Assembly (NCBI RefSeq): GCF_008868005.1
Contig: NZ_WAAO01000002.1
Coordinates: forward strand, 992,001-1,056,000
Source of the DNA: Microbacterium algeriense
GTDB lineage: Bacteria; Actinomycetota; Actinomycetes; Actinomycetales; Microbacteriaceae
Direction of reading: 5' to 3'
DNA: 64,000 nucleotides
Shown one piece after another: positions 48,412-57,434 of this stretch; position 1 is the first letter of the stretch; every line of letters begins with the position of its first letter. A model generated the notes under the pieces. The model worked only from the letters and a program-made list of their open reading frames with translations, did no database searches and was not told where the DNA came from. A program made the translations under genes and the position numbers.

Positions 48412-48802
48412 GCAGAAGGCGGCCTCGACGTCGCTCGGCGACCTTCTCGGGGAGGTGTCGAGAGACATCTCGACCCTGATGCGCCAGGAGGTCACGCTCG
48501 CCAAGGCGGAGCTGAAGGAATCCGCGACGAAGTCCGCGAAGGGAGCGGGCCTGATGGGCGCCGCAGGATACGGCGCGCTGATGGCCGTCTTCTTCCTGTC
48601 GGTGGCGCTGTGGTGGTGGCTCGGCACCCTGATCGGCGGCGGATGGGCGGCGGTGATCGTCGCGGTCCTGTGGGCGATCATCGCCGCGATCCTGTTCGTC
48701 GTCGGACGCGGCCAGTTCGCGCAGGTCGAAGGTGCTCCGCAGACCGTCGACACACTCAAAGAGATACCCGAAACGCTGAAAAGGAATGAGGAGAACCGAT
48801 GA
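48389..48802 (+). CDS. Actinobacterial Holin-X / phage-holin-like superfamily protein
   Basis: A 137-residue membrane protein with an amphipathic N-terminal helix (residues about 20-55, LLGEVSRDISTLMRQEVTLAKAELKE) and two hydrophobic helices (about 60-115). This is the PF07332 Holin-X pattern found in many actinobacterial envelope gene clusters; the phage name reflects similarity only. Overlaps its upstream neighbour and, by 4 nt, the DUF3618 gene, so it is translationally coupled. Confidence 0.85.
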   Translation: MTDPTPSEQKAASTSLGDLLGEVSRDISTLMRQEVTLAKAELKESATKSAKGAGLMGAAGYGALMAVFFLSVALWWWLGTLIGGGWAAVIVAVLWAIIAAILFVVGRGQFAQVEGAPQTVDTLKEIPETLKRNEENR

Positions 48803-49362
48803 GCGATTCACCCGATGAGATCAGAGCCGACATCGAGCGGACCAGGGCGGACCTCGGCCTGGACGTCGACGCCCTGGCCGACAAGGTCTCCCCGTCGAAG
48901 ATGGTCGACCGGCAGATGGGCAAGGTGCGTGGAGCGTTCCACTCCGTCCGCGAGCGTGTGATGGGCACCGCCGATGACACCGGCTCCGCCCTCTCGGACG
49001 CCGGATCCCACGTCGGAGACGTGAAGGACCGGGTCGTCGCCAAGGCAGAGGGCAATCCCCTCGCCGTCGGCCTGATCGCGTTCGGCGCCGGACTCCTCGT
49101 GGCATCGCTGATCCCCGCCTCCTCCAAGGAGAAGGATCTGGCGGCCACCGTGAAGGACCAGGCGCAGCCGCTCGTCGACGAGGTCACCGATGCGGCGAAG
49201 GAGGTGGGCGAGCACCTCAAGCAGCCCGTGCAGGACTCCTTCGCAGCCGTGAAGGAGTCCGCCCAGGATTCCGTCGCCGCCGTCTCCGACGAGGCGCAGA
49301 CGGCCGCGGCAGAGGTCCGCGGCCAAGCGCAGGATGCCCGCGAGAACATCTCCGGGGCCTGA
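48799..49362 (+). CDS. DUF3618 domain protein
   Basis: A 187-residue protein with the DUF3618 signature at the N-terminus (SPDEIRADIERTRADLGLDVDALADKVSP), one hydrophobic helix (about residues 86-105, LAVGLIAFGAGLLVASLIP), and a C-terminal amphipathic repeat stretch (VKDQAQPLVDEVTDAAKEVG). Function unknown. Commonly linked to Holin-X genes, as here. Ends at a hairpin terminator. Confidence 0.85.
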   Translation: MSDSPDEIRADIERTRADLGLDVDALADKVSPSKMVDRQMGKVRGAFHSVRERVMGTADDTGSALSDAGSHVGDVKDRVVAKAEGNPLAVGLIAFGAGLLVASLIPASSKEKDLAATVKDQAQPLVDEVTDAAKEVGEHLKQPVQDSFAAVKESAQDSVAAVSDEAQTAAAEVRGQAQDARENISGA

Positions 49363-49377
49363 CCCCGCCGGACAGGG

Positions 49378-49401
49378 AGGACCCGCCTCGCGGCGGGTCC
49401 T
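49378..49401 (+). terminator. Hairpin after DUF3618
   Basis: Arms AGGACCCGCC and GGCGGGTCCT with a short loop TCGC, followed by CCTCCTC. It lies between DUF3618 and yihY and may attenuate transcription into yihY. Confidence 0.7.
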
Positions 49402-49428
49402 CCTCCTCTCCCACACGAAGGACCTGCC

Positions 49429-50508
49429 ATGAGCAAGAGCGCCCCGTCCACCGATCGCCGCGCCCCGGACCCGGAAGAGGGACGCAAGCCCGACTCCCCC
49501 GACGATCTGCACAGACGCTCGTGGAAGTACGTCCTGCAGAAGACGATCCGCGAGTTCTCGTCCGACCAGTGCACCGACATCGCTGCGGCGCTGACCTACT
49601 ACGCCGTGCTGTCGATCTTCCCCGGTCTGGTCGCGATATTCTCGCTCCTGGGCGTCTTCGGGCAGGGCAAAGCCGCGAGCGATGCCGTCCTCGACATCGT
49701 CGAGCAGGTCGCCCCGGGAGACACCGCAGACACGATCCGCGGACCCATCGAGCAGATGTCCACATCTCCGGCCGCGGGGTTCGCTCTGGTCTTCGGCATC
49801 CTGCTGGCGATCTGGTCCGCGTCCGGCTACGTCGGGGCTTTCAGCCGCGCGATGAACCGCATCTACGAGATCGACGAGGGCCGCCCGTTCTGGAAGCTGA
49901 AGCCGGCACAGCTGCTCGTCACGGTCATCACCATCGTGCTTCTCGTCGTCGCCGCCATCATCCTGATCGTCTCGGGACCCGTGACCGAGGCTCTGGGCGA
50001 CGCGCTGGGAATCGGCGACGTGCCGCAGACCATCTGGTCGATCGCCAAGTGGCCGCTGCTCGCCTTCATCGTCGTGCTGATCGTGGCGATCTTGTACTAC
50101 GCGACTCCGAATGCGAAGCAGCCGAAGTTCCGGTGGATCAGCATCGGCGCCCTGCTGGCCATCGTCGTGCTCGGCCTCGCCACGCTGGCGTTCGGGTTCT
50201 ACGTCGCGAACTTCTCGAACTACGACCGCACCTACGGCTCTCTGGCCGGGATCATCATCTTCCTGCTCTGGCTCTGGATCGCCAACCTCGCGCTGCTGTT
50301 CGGCGCCGAGTTCGATGCCGAGCTCGAGCGGGGGCGCCAGCTCCAGGCGGGCATCGCCGCCGAGGAGGACATCCAGCTGCCTCCGCGCGACACCCGCAAG
50401 AGCGACAAGGTCGCGCGGAAGGAGCGGAAGGACATCGAGGAGGGACGCCGCCTCCGCCAGCAGTCAGCGGCTGACGACGACTCTGCGGAGAAGGATGCCA
50501 GGCACTGA
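49429..50508 (+). CDS. YihY/virulence-factor BrkB-like membrane protein
   Basis: A 359-residue membrane protein with about six helices. The family segments are ALTYYAVLSIFPGLVAIFSLLGVFG (about residue 58) and the charged tail after the last helix (AEFDAELERGRQLQAG onwards). Members were once called ribonuclease BN, which is wrong; the function is unknown. ATG 49429 follows an AAGGA sequence. The last gene of the envelope cluster, with the minus-strand TetR gene 9 nt beyond. Confidence 0.88.
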   Translation: MSKSAPSTDRRAPDPEEGRKPDSPDDLHRRSWKYVLQKTIREFSSDQCTDIAAALTYYAVLSIFPGLVAIFSLLGVFGQGKAASDAVLDIVEQVAPGDTADTIRGPIEQMSTSPAAGFALVFGILLAIWSASGYVGAFSRAMNRIYEIDEGRPFWKLKPAQLLVTVITIVLLVVAAIILIVSGPVTEALGDALGIGDVPQTIWSIAKWPLLAFIVVLIVAILYYATPNAKQPKFRWISIGALLAIVVLGLATLAFGFYVANFSNYDRTYGSLAGIIIFLLWLWIANLALLFGAEFDAELERGRQLQAGIAAEEDIQLPPRDTRKSDKVARKERKDIEEGRRLRQQSAADDDSAEKDARH

Positions 50509-50516
50509 CCGGCCCA

Positions 50517-51233
50517 TCACTGGGTGAGTTCGCCATCGAGGCGGTCGAGGAGCGCTTCGAGGGAGGCTTCGAACTCCTCGTCGCTGCGGTCCTCGCTGAG
50601 CAGCGCACGCAGACGCGCCACCTGCGGGGCGTCCTCGAGCCCCTCGCGGCCGTCATGCTCCGGGATGTCCGCCCCGCCTTCGTCGAGGGGCTCCGAAGCC
50701 GGAGCCGTCTCCGCGCCCCGCGTCGCCGATTCGAGAAGGAGCTGTCCGAGGAGGAAGCTGCTGAACGAGCGGTAGGCGCCGACGGCCTGCTCGTCGCTGA
50801 ACCCCCGTTCGAGCAGGGCGCTCAGGAAGGTGTCGACCACCTCGACGCTGCGAAGCGGCGGACGCAGCCACGGGGCTGACGGGTGTCGGGTGGCCACCAG
50901 CGGGAACGCCCGCGGATGCTCGATGGCGATGCGCCGGACGTGGTGGGCCACGCTCTGCAGGAACCCCTGCCAATGCTCGGCGACCTCATCGTCGAGACGT
51001 GCCGTCAGGTCTCCCATCAGGAGAGCCACGACCGCCTCGAGAAGATCCTCCCGTCCGTGGACGTAGCGGTACAGCGACATCGCCTCGACATCGAGCTCCT
51101 GCGCCAGCGAACGCATCGACAGACCCTGCGTGCCGACCCTGTCGATCCTCGCGAGAGCCGTCTCGACGATGGGCTCCCGGCTGAGCCCGCGCCCTGCACG
51201 CGCGCCCGCCTTGCTCTGCGATGCTTCCGCCAT
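50517..51233 (-). CDS. TetR/AcrR-family regulator
   Basis: A 238-residue regulator. HTH residues are about 22-65 (REPIVETALARIDRVGTQGLSMRS then LDVEAMSLYRYVHG), and the C-terminal half reads as a TetR_C-type ligand domain. ATG 51233 is preferred because of the upstream GGAAGAG site. It is convergent with yihY and separate from comEC by 100 nt, so its target is not obvious; the envelope cluster is a possibility. Confidence 0.85.
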   Translation of the reverse strand: MAEASQSKAGARAGRGLSREPIVETALARIDRVGTQGLSMRSLAQELDVEAMSLYRYVHGREDLLEAVVALLMGDLTARLDDEVAEHWQGFLQSVAHHVRRIAIEHPRAFPLVATRHPSAPWLRPPLRSVEVVDTFLSALLERGFSDEQAVGAYRSFSSFLLGQLLLESATRGAETAPASEPLDEGGADIPEHDGREGLEDAPQVARLRALLSEDRSDEEFEASLEALLDRLDGELTQ

Positions 51234-51332
51234 CTCTTCCGGCTCCTGTCTCCGCGTGCGTCCGGCGTCGATCGCTCGCGCCGGCACTGGATGGAACCAG
51301 GTTACTCAGCGGAGAGCGCGGACTTGCCCGTT

Positions 51333-53666
51333 TCACGGGCCGACCTTCTCCGTCCAGACACGCAACTCGCCATCGCGGAGACCGAGCAGGATGCGCCCGC
51401 GCTCGTCGGTACGCAACACCCTCGCGCCGCTCGCGGCCAGCAGCTCCAGCGTTTCGGCGCGCGGGTGCCCGTAGTCGTTGTCGGCCCCGACGCTGAAGAG
51501 AGCGGCTCGCGTCGCGAGCGCCTGATACAGATCGGGATCCTGATCCGCGCTGCCGTGATGCGCCACCTTCACCACGTCGTATCGTCCGAGCCTCGCGGCG
51601 CGCAGAAGGACTCGCTGGGGCGCCGCGGAGAGGTCGCCGAGGTAGATCGACCGCGGCACCCCTCCGCCGTCGAACTCCATGACCACGCTCGCGTCGTTGC
51701 CGCTGGGGAACGCCGGCGACGGCCGACGCGGCCACAGCACCCGCCATCTCGCCTGCCCCAGGACTCCGGTCTTGCCCGTCGACGCCTCATCCACCCGCGC
51801 TCCTCCGTCGGCGAGGTCGCGGAGGAGTCGACGCTCCGTCTCCTCCGCAGTGGGGCCGTGGAGGACGGCGCCCACCCGTCCGCGCACGGCTGCCGTGCCG
51901 CCGACATGGTCCAGGTCGAAATGGGTCAACACGAGCAGATCGACATGGGCGACGCCGAGCGAGCGCAGGCACGCGGAGAGCGGCTCCGGCGCGGGACCCG
52001 TGTCGATCAACGCCACGGCGTCCCCGGACCGGACGAGCACGGCGTCGCCCTGCCCCACGTCGCACGCCGCGATCGACCAGCCTTCCGGCGCCGCCAGCGT
52101 GGCCAGCGGGCCGTCGAGGAGGATCCGAGCCCCTCCGAGCGACAACGCGAGCACGAGGACGGTCGCCGCGCCGCCGCGGAGGAGCGCGAGAACGCGAACG
52201 GCCGAGCACCGTCCCGGTACCGCGGCGGGACGGATGAGCACGAGCACGATCGCGCCGCTCACCGCCGCGACGAGCACAGCGCTCGTCATGCCTGCCGGGA
52301 GGAGCAGCTGACCGTGAGGCAGGTCGGCCGCGGTGGTGGCGGTCGTCGCGATCCAGGCGGCGGGAAGCCAGGCCGACGCCGAGAGGAGGTCTGCAACTCC
52401 GGGTACGGGCGCGGCAAGACAGGCGATCAAGCCGATCACGGTGGCGATCGGAGCGGCAGGAGCCGCGACCAGGTTCGCGGCGACTCCGACCAGGGACTGC
52501 TGCTCCGCGAACAGGGCGATGATCGGTCCGCAGGCCAGCTGTGCGGCGAGCGGGACCGCCACGGCCAGCGCGACGGGCTGCGGCAGGAACCTGCCGAGAC
52601 CGACGGCCAGCAGAGGAGCGAGCAGGATGAGGGCCCCGGAGGCGGCGACGGAGAGCGCGAACCCGGGTGTCGCGGCCAGCCACGGATCCGCCAGGAGGAT
52701 TCCGACGGCGCACAGGGCCAACAGCCCCGCCCCCGCGCTCGGTCGCCCCAACAGCACCGTGAGCATGCCCACCGCCGCCATGACGGCGGCACGGATCACG
52801 CTCGGCTCCGGCGTGACCAGCACCACGAATCCTGCGAGGCCGAGGAGGGCGAGGACCACGCGCGCCGCCCGACCGCCGCCGCACAGCGCCGTCAGCCAGA
52901 AGATCGCCCCCACGACGATCGCACAGTTCGCGCCGGACACCGCGGTGAGGTGGCTCAGCCCGCTCGACCGCATGTCGTCGTTCAGTGCGTCCGACACCGC
53001 CTGCGTGTCTCCCACGGCGAGCCCCGGAAGGAGGCTGGCGCCGGGCTCAGGAAGGCGCTGTACCCGCTGCACGAAGGAATGCCGCAAGCCCGCGGCGATG
53101 GCGAAGACTCCCTCTGTCCCGCGCATGACCTGGGCCTCGGTCGCGTACACCACGAGTACGGCCCGCTCCCCTGGATCCGTCGCCTCGGCTTCACCGATCA
53201 CCCGCAGCCGAGCGCCGGGATCGACCCCGTCGGACTCTGCCACGCCGATCCGCACCAGGACCGACACCGCCGAAACCTCTCCAGGCGCTCCCAGGCCGAT
53301 CGTCTGCGCATCCACCCACAGCCGCCCGTCGCGTCCCGGCGACGCCGACGACGTCACCTCCGCCTGCAGCTCCACGACCCGCCCGTCCCCCGCGGCGGCC
53401 CGTTCTCGAGATGGCGTCGCCGACGCCACCGACAGTGCGACACCGGCCATCACCACGCAGACGACCACCGCGAGGCCGTGCCGCCCCCGGCATTCCCGCG
53501 AGTGACGCGCTCGACCGAACAGCGCGACGATGACCGCGCCGGCGAGACTTCCCCCCACCAGGGGCCACGAGGCGCTCGGCCAGAACACCCCGATGAGCGC
53601 CGCAGCCCACCCCCCGAGAGCGGGCAGCACCAGACGGAGGTCGCGAGGTCTCCCGGCACGGTGCAT
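51333..53666 (-). CDS. comEC: ComEC/Rec2-type DNA uptake channel
   Basis: A 777-residue membrane protein for transport of single-stranded DNA. The N-terminal half has OB-like strands and the Competence domain with about eight helices; the C-terminal half is a metallo-beta-lactamase-like nuclease domain (THFDLDHVGGT near residue 590 and VAHHGSADQ near 705). The gene is translated on its own (TACGGT box at 53674-53679, 7 nt before ATG). In actinobacteria lacking type IV pilus genes, the role is often unclear; no pilus genes are in the window. Confidence 0.92.
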   Translation of the reverse strand: MHRAGRPRDLRLVLPALGGWAAALIGVFWPSASWPLVGGSLAGAVIVALFGRARHSRECRGRHGLAVVVCVVMAGVALSVASATPSRERAAAGDGRVVELQAEVTSSASPGRDGRLWVDAQTIGLGAPGEVSAVSVLVRIGVAESDGVDPGARLRVIGEAEATDPGERAVLVVYATEAQVMRGTEGVFAIAAGLRHSFVQRVQRLPEPGASLLPGLAVGDTQAVSDALNDDMRSSGLSHLTAVSGANCAIVVGAIFWLTALCGGGRAARVVLALLGLAGFVVLVTPEPSVIRAAVMAAVGMLTVLLGRPSAGAGLLALCAVGILLADPWLAATPGFALSVAASGALILLAPLLAVGLGRFLPQPVALAVAVPLAAQLACGPIIALFAEQQSLVGVAANLVAAPAAPIATVIGLIACLAAPVPGVADLLSASAWLPAAWIATTATTAADLPHGQLLLPAGMTSAVLVAAVSGAIVLVLIRPAAVPGRCSAVRVLALLRGGAATVLVLALSLGGARILLDGPLATLAAPEGWSIAACDVGQGDAVLVRSGDAVALIDTGPAPEPLSACLRSLGVAHVDLLVLTHFDLDHVGGTAAVRGRVGAVLHGPTAEETERRLLRDLADGGARVDEASTGKTGVLGQARWRVLWPRRPSPAFPSGNDASVVMEFDGGGVPRSIYLGDLSAAPQRVLLRAARLGRYDVVKVAHHGSADQDPDLYQALATRAALFSVGADNDYGHPRAETLELLAASGARVLRTDERGRILLGLRDGELRVWTEKVGP

Positions 53667-53673
53667 GCCAGAA

Positions 53674-53679
53674 ACCGTA
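53674..53679 (-). promoter_or_regulatory. -10 hexamer of leaderless comEC
   Basis: TACGGT on the minus strand, 7 nt before ATG 53666. Confidence 0.35.
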
Positions 53680-53808
53680 GGGTCCGCCGCACCCCGTCGC
53701 CGCCCACCGGAACGCTGTCGGCGGACAACCGACGCCCCTCACCTGTTGTGCAGAAGGAGCAGTTGAGACCAGATCCCGACATCACCGCCACAAGCCGGGA
53801 CGAGCGGC

Positions 53809-54012
53809 ATGTCCACGATGAACGGTCAGCAGGTTCGCCGTCCTGCATCCGCGCGGAACACCGCGGAGCGGAGGATCGTCCCCCGGCACGCCCTACGACG
53901 GCACTCCGCTCGCCGATGCCCGGACCGAACACGTGGTCCGGAAAGCGATCAGGTCATTGGACCAGGAGGACCCGGACACGGAGGAGGCGTTCCGCGCCGC
54001 CGCGAGAACACC
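53809..54012 (+). pseudogene. Possible frameshifted small coding region between comEC and comEA
   Basis: Two adjacent plus-strand frames look coding by codon third positions. Frame one opens at ATG 53809 (MSTMNGQQVRRPASARN). From about 53870 a different frame reads SPGTPYDGTPLADARTEHVV and then RKAIRSLDQEDPDTEEAF, with nearly all third positions G or C, and runs into the comEA 3' end. Joined by one frameshift, they would give a small protein of about 70-80 residues. I do not recognise it. It may be a decayed gene, a sequencing slip or chance. Confidence 0.3.
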
Positions 54013-54621
54013 TCACACACGCACCCCGTCGCGCAGCCCGGCGAGCAGCTTCTCGCCTATGCCGGGGACGGCGAGCAGATCGTCCACCGAGCGGAAACGG
54101 CCGTTCTCCTCGCGCCAGGCGATGATCCGCTCCGCCAGCGCTGGTCCGATGCGGGGCAGCGACTCGAGGGCGGCCTGGTCAGCCGTGTTCAGATCGATCC
54201 GCTCGTCGCCGGGCGCCGCCCCCCCTGGCGCACCCGACGCCTCCGGAGCCGCCCCGATCACGGGCACGACGATCTGCTCCCCGTCTTCCAGCAGGCGGGC
54301 GAGGTTCACGGCGGCCAGATCGGCCTCCTCCGTCGTCCCGCCCGCGGCCGCGACCGCATCGACGAGACGCGCATCCCTATGGAGCACGTAGAGCCCGGGT
54401 CGTGCGACCGCTCCGAGCACGTGCACGTAGAGCTCTCCGGAGGGCGCGGCGGTGCTCCCGTCGGCGTCCGTCACCGCAATGGTGTCGACCGGTTCTTCCG
54501 GACCTCGTAGGATCCCGATCCCGACCGCCGCGGACAGGACGACCAGGGCCAGCACCACGGCCGCGCCGATGCCGAGACGCAGACGACGCCGCGGTGGGGG
54601 CGGTGTCGGCGCGGAAGTCAT
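54013..54621 (-). CDS. comEA: ComEA-type DNA-binding protein
   Basis: A 202-residue membrane-anchored DNA receptor. One hydrophobic helix (about residues 16-37) is followed by an SLBB-type domain (YVHVLGAVARPGLYVL, about 65) and a C-terminal helix-hairpin-helix pair (IDLNTADQAALESLPRIG and FRSVDDLLAVPGIGEKLL, about 143-195) that binds DNA. It is upstream of comEC on the same strand but 346 nt away, so the classic comEA-comEC coupling is relaxed. TAGCGT lies 6 nt before ATG 54621. Confidence 0.92.
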   Translation of the reverse strand: MTSAPTPPPPRRRLRLGIGAAVVLALVVLSAAVGIGILRGPEEPVDTIAVTDADGSTAAPSGELYVHVLGAVARPGLYVLHRDARLVDAVAAAGGTTEEADLAAVNLARLLEDGEQIVVPVIGAAPEASGAPGGAAPGDERIDLNTADQAALESLPRIGPALAERIIAWREENGRFRSVDDLLAVPGIGEKLLAGLRDGVRV

Positions 54622-54627
54622 CGGGCC

Positions 54628-54633
54628 ACGCTA
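54628..54633 (-). promoter_or_regulatory. -10 hexamer of leaderless comEA
   Basis: TAGCGT on the minus strand, then 6 nt and ATG 54621; no Shine-Dalgarno sequence is visible. Confidence 0.5.
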
Positions 54634-54787
54634 GCGGCGCTGCGAGGGCGCACTCCTCTCGCGGCTCGATGCCCGTGCACAACTCCGCGCGATCCGCGCA
54701 TGTGGAGAACCCGACTGCTCCTGGTCATCGCTGGCGCAGCGAGGCGTGCACTGCGGCAGGCCCGGTCCACCGGCCCGCGGATGTGAG

Positions 54788-54822
54788 CCCGTCTGTCGCA
54801 GCAGTCCGCCACGACAGACGGG
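54788..54822. terminator. Hairpin downstream of leuS
   Basis: Perfect 11-bp arms CCCGTCTGTCG and CGACAGACGGG with a 13-nt loop, directly beyond the leuS stop on the minus strand. No T run follows. Confidence 0.6.
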
Positions 54823-54824
54823 AT

Positions 54825-57410
54825 TCAGCCCTTGACGACGATGCTGACGATCTTGGGCGCGCGCACGACGACCTTGACGATCTCCCGGTCGCCGATGGAC
54901 CGGATCACGCGCTCGTCCGCGCGCGCCAGCGCCTCGAGCTCCGACTCCCCGATCCGCGCGGGGACCTCCAGCTGCGCGCGGACCTTGCCGCCCACCTGCA
55001 CGACAGCCGTGACCGTGTCCTCGACCAGCAGCGCCGGATCCGCGGAGCGCCAGGTCACCAGGCCGACGGAGGGCTCATGACCGAGAAGCTCCCACATCTC
55101 CTCCGCGGTGTGCGGGGCGATCAGGTCGAGCATCACGGCGATCGTCTCCGCGGCTTCGCGCACGGCGGGGTCGCCCGCTCCGCGAGGGCCGTCGATCGTC
55201 TTGCGCGTGATGTTCACGAGCTCCATCAGGCGGGCGACCAGCACGTTGAACTTCGTCTGCTCGACCAGCGCCGGCGCCTCGGCCAGCAGCTTGTGGGTCG
55301 CACGCCGCAGCGCCGCATCGCCGCCGTCGAACACCACGTCGACGGGGCTGGAGACCTCATGGGCGATCCGCAGCGCGCGCGAGAGGAACTTCTGCGCACC
55401 CGTGGTCGACACGTCGGCCCAGTCCTTGTCATCCTCCACGGGACCGGCGAACGCCAGGCCGACACGCAGCGCGTCGGCACCGTGCGCGTCGAGCTCCTCC
55501 TGGAAGAGCACCAGGTTGCCCTTGCTCTTGGACATCTTCTGCCCGTCGAGCAGCACCATGCCCTGGTTGATCAGGTTCGAGAACGGCTCCGTGAAGTCGA
55601 TCAGCCCCATGTCGAACAGGACCTTGGTGATGAACCGTGCGTACAACAGGTGCAGGATCGCGTGCTCGACGCCGCCGATGTACGAGTCCACCGGGGCCCA
55701 GCGATCGGCCTGCGCCGGGTCGAACGCCACGGTGTCGCTGTTCGGCGACAGGAACCGCAGGAAGTACCAGGAGCTGTCCACGAACGTGTCCATCGTGTCG
55801 GGGTCGCGCAGCACGGGATCACCGGTCTCGGGGTCGACCGTGCGCACCCAGCTCTCCGCTCCACCCAGCGGCGACGTGCCCTTGGGCTTGAGGTCGAGCC
55901 CCTCGACGCTCGGCAGCTTCACCGGCAGCTTGTCCTCCGGGACGGGGATGATCCGCCCGTCCTCCGCGTGCAGCATCGGGATCGGAGTGCCCCAGAAGCG
56001 CTGACGCGAGATCAGCCAGTCGCGCAGACGGTAGTTCTTCGCGGCGCGCCCCGTTCCGGAAGCCTCCAGCTGCTCGATCGCGCGAGCGATCGCGTTGCGC
56101 TTGGACAGCCCGTTCAGCGCGCCGGAGTTGATCATGCGCCCCTCACCCGTGAGGGCGACGCCCGTGGACGCCGGGTTCTGCTCGTCGAGTGCGGCGCCGG
56201 TGTCGATCGGCACGCCTTCTTCGTCGACCTCGATCACCGGCATCGCGCCCGTGACGGGGGCGGTCGTGTCGACGACGACCTTGACCGGCAGGTCGAACGC
56301 GCGGGCGAAGTCCAGGTCGCGCTGGTCGTGTGCCGGGACGGCCATGACGGCGCCGTGCCCGTAGTCGGCCAGCACGTAGTCCGCAGCCCACACCGGCAGC
56401 TTCTCGCCGTTGACCGGATTGATGGCGTAGCGCTCCAGGAAGACACCGGTCTTCGGGCGGTCCGTGGACTGCCGGTCGATGTCCGACTCCTTCTGCACCT
56501 GCTCCAGGTAGTCCTGGAAGCGCTGGCGCACCTCGGCCGGCGCCTCAGCCGCCAGCTCGGCGGCCAGATCGGAGTCGGGCGCCACGACGAAGAACGTCGC
56601 TCCGTGCAGCGTGTCGGGACGCGTGGAGAACACGGTCACCGGCTCGTCGCGACCCTCGATGCGGAAGTCCACATCGGCGCCGATCGAACGGCCGATCCAG
56701 TTGCGCTGCATCTGCAGCACCTTGTGCGGCCAGAAGCCCTCCAGCTGGTTCAGGTCGTCCAGCAGACGGTCCGCGTAGTCGGTGATGCGGAAGTACCACT
56801 GGGTCAGCTTCTTCTTCACGACCTCGTAGCCGCAGCGCTCGCAGCGCCCGTCGACGACCTGCTCGTTCGCCAGCACGGTCTGGTCGTTCGGGCACCAGTT
56901 GACGGGGCTCTTCTTGCGGTAGGCCAGGCCACGCTCGTACATCTTCAGGAACAGCCACTGGTTCCAGCGGTAGTACTCGGGGTCGGACGTGTGCAGCACG
57001 CGGCTCCAGTCGAACGAGACGCCGTACGCCTCGAAGCCGACCTTCTGCTGCGCGATGTTCTGATACGTCCACTCGCGGGGGTCGGCGCCCTGACGGATCG
57101 CCGCGTTCTCGGCCGGCAGACCGAACGAGTCCCAGCCGATCGGGTTCAGCACGTTGTGCCCGCGATGACGCCAGAACCGCGCCACGATGTCGGAGTACAG
57201 GTAGTTCTCCGCGTGCCCCATGTGCAGATCACCCGACGGATACGGGAACATCGCCAGCACGTAGCGGCGCGGCCGCGTGTCTTCGTCGCCTCCGGTGAGG
57301 AACGTGCCGTTGTCCGCCCAGTACTTCTGCCACTTCTTCTGGATGGCGTGCGCCGACGGGGTCTCCTCGTCGGAGGGAGCGGTGGACAGGTTCTCAGACA
57401 ACGAACGCAC
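54825..57410 (-). CDS. leuS: Leucyl-tRNA synthetase
   Basis: Charges tRNA-Leu. The 861-residue class Ia synthetase has the HIGH signature as HMGH in [12 protein letters not shown] (about residue 64), the CP1 editing domain (about 240-430), the KMSKS loop as KMSKSKGN (about 610), and the anticodon-binding region beyond 690. GTG 57410 is the chosen start; a TTG two codons upstream is the alternative. It is downstream of pabB on the same strand (24 nt) and upstream of comEA, the usual actinobacterial order. Confidence 0.96.
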   Translation of the reverse strand: MRSLSENLSTAPSDEETPSAHAIQKKWQKYWADNGTFLTGGDEDTRPRRYVLAMFPYPSGDLHMGHAENYLYSDIVARFWRHRGHNVLNPIGWDSFGLPAENAAIRQGADPREWTYQNIAQQKVGFEAYGVSFDWSRVLHTSDPEYYRWNQWLFLKMYERGLAYRKKSPVNWCPNDQTVLANEQVVDGRCERCGYEVVKKKLTQWYFRITDYADRLLDDLNQLEGFWPHKVLQMQRNWIGRSIGADVDFRIEGRDEPVTVFSTRPDTLHGATFFVVAPDSDLAAELAAEAPAEVRQRFQDYLEQVQKESDIDRQSTDRPKTGVFLERYAINPVNGEKLPVWAADYVLADYGHGAVMAVPAHDQRDLDFARAFDLPVKVVVDTTAPVTGAMPVIEVDEEGVPIDTGAALDEQNPASTGVALTGEGRMINSGALNGLSKRNAIARAIEQLEASGTGRAAKNYRLRDWLISRQRFWGTPIPMLHAEDGRIIPVPEDKLPVKLPSVEGLDLKPKGTSPLGGAESWVRTVDPETGDPVLRDPDTMDTFVDSSWYFLRFLSPNSDTVAFDPAQADRWAPVDSYIGGVEHAILHLLYARFITKVLFDMGLIDFTEPFSNLINQGMVLLDGQKMSKSKGNLVLFQEELDAHGADALRVGLAFAGPVEDDKDWADVSTTGAQKFLSRALRIAHEVSSPVDVVFDGGDAALRRATHKLLAEAPALVEQTKFNVLVARLMELVNITRKTIDGPRGAGDPAVREAAETIAVMLDLIAPHTAEEMWELLGHEPSVGLVTWRSADPALLVEDTVTAVVQVGGKVRAQLEVPARIGESELEALARADERVIRSIGDREIVKVVVRAPKIVSIVVKG

Positions 57411-57434
57411 GACCAATCTGTGGAAAAAGCGGGA

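Noticed and set aside
47704..48802. Prophage remnant, because of the Holin-X gene.
   Set aside because: No endolysin, structural or integrase gene is present; Holin-X is a common chromosomal envelope family in actinobacteria.
50883..54125. A 1080-codon open frame on the plus strand opposite comEC.
   Set aside because: It is the antisense of comEC, comEA and the TetR gene; codons are arginine and histidine-rich with no recognisable domain. High-GC antisense frames stay open by chance.
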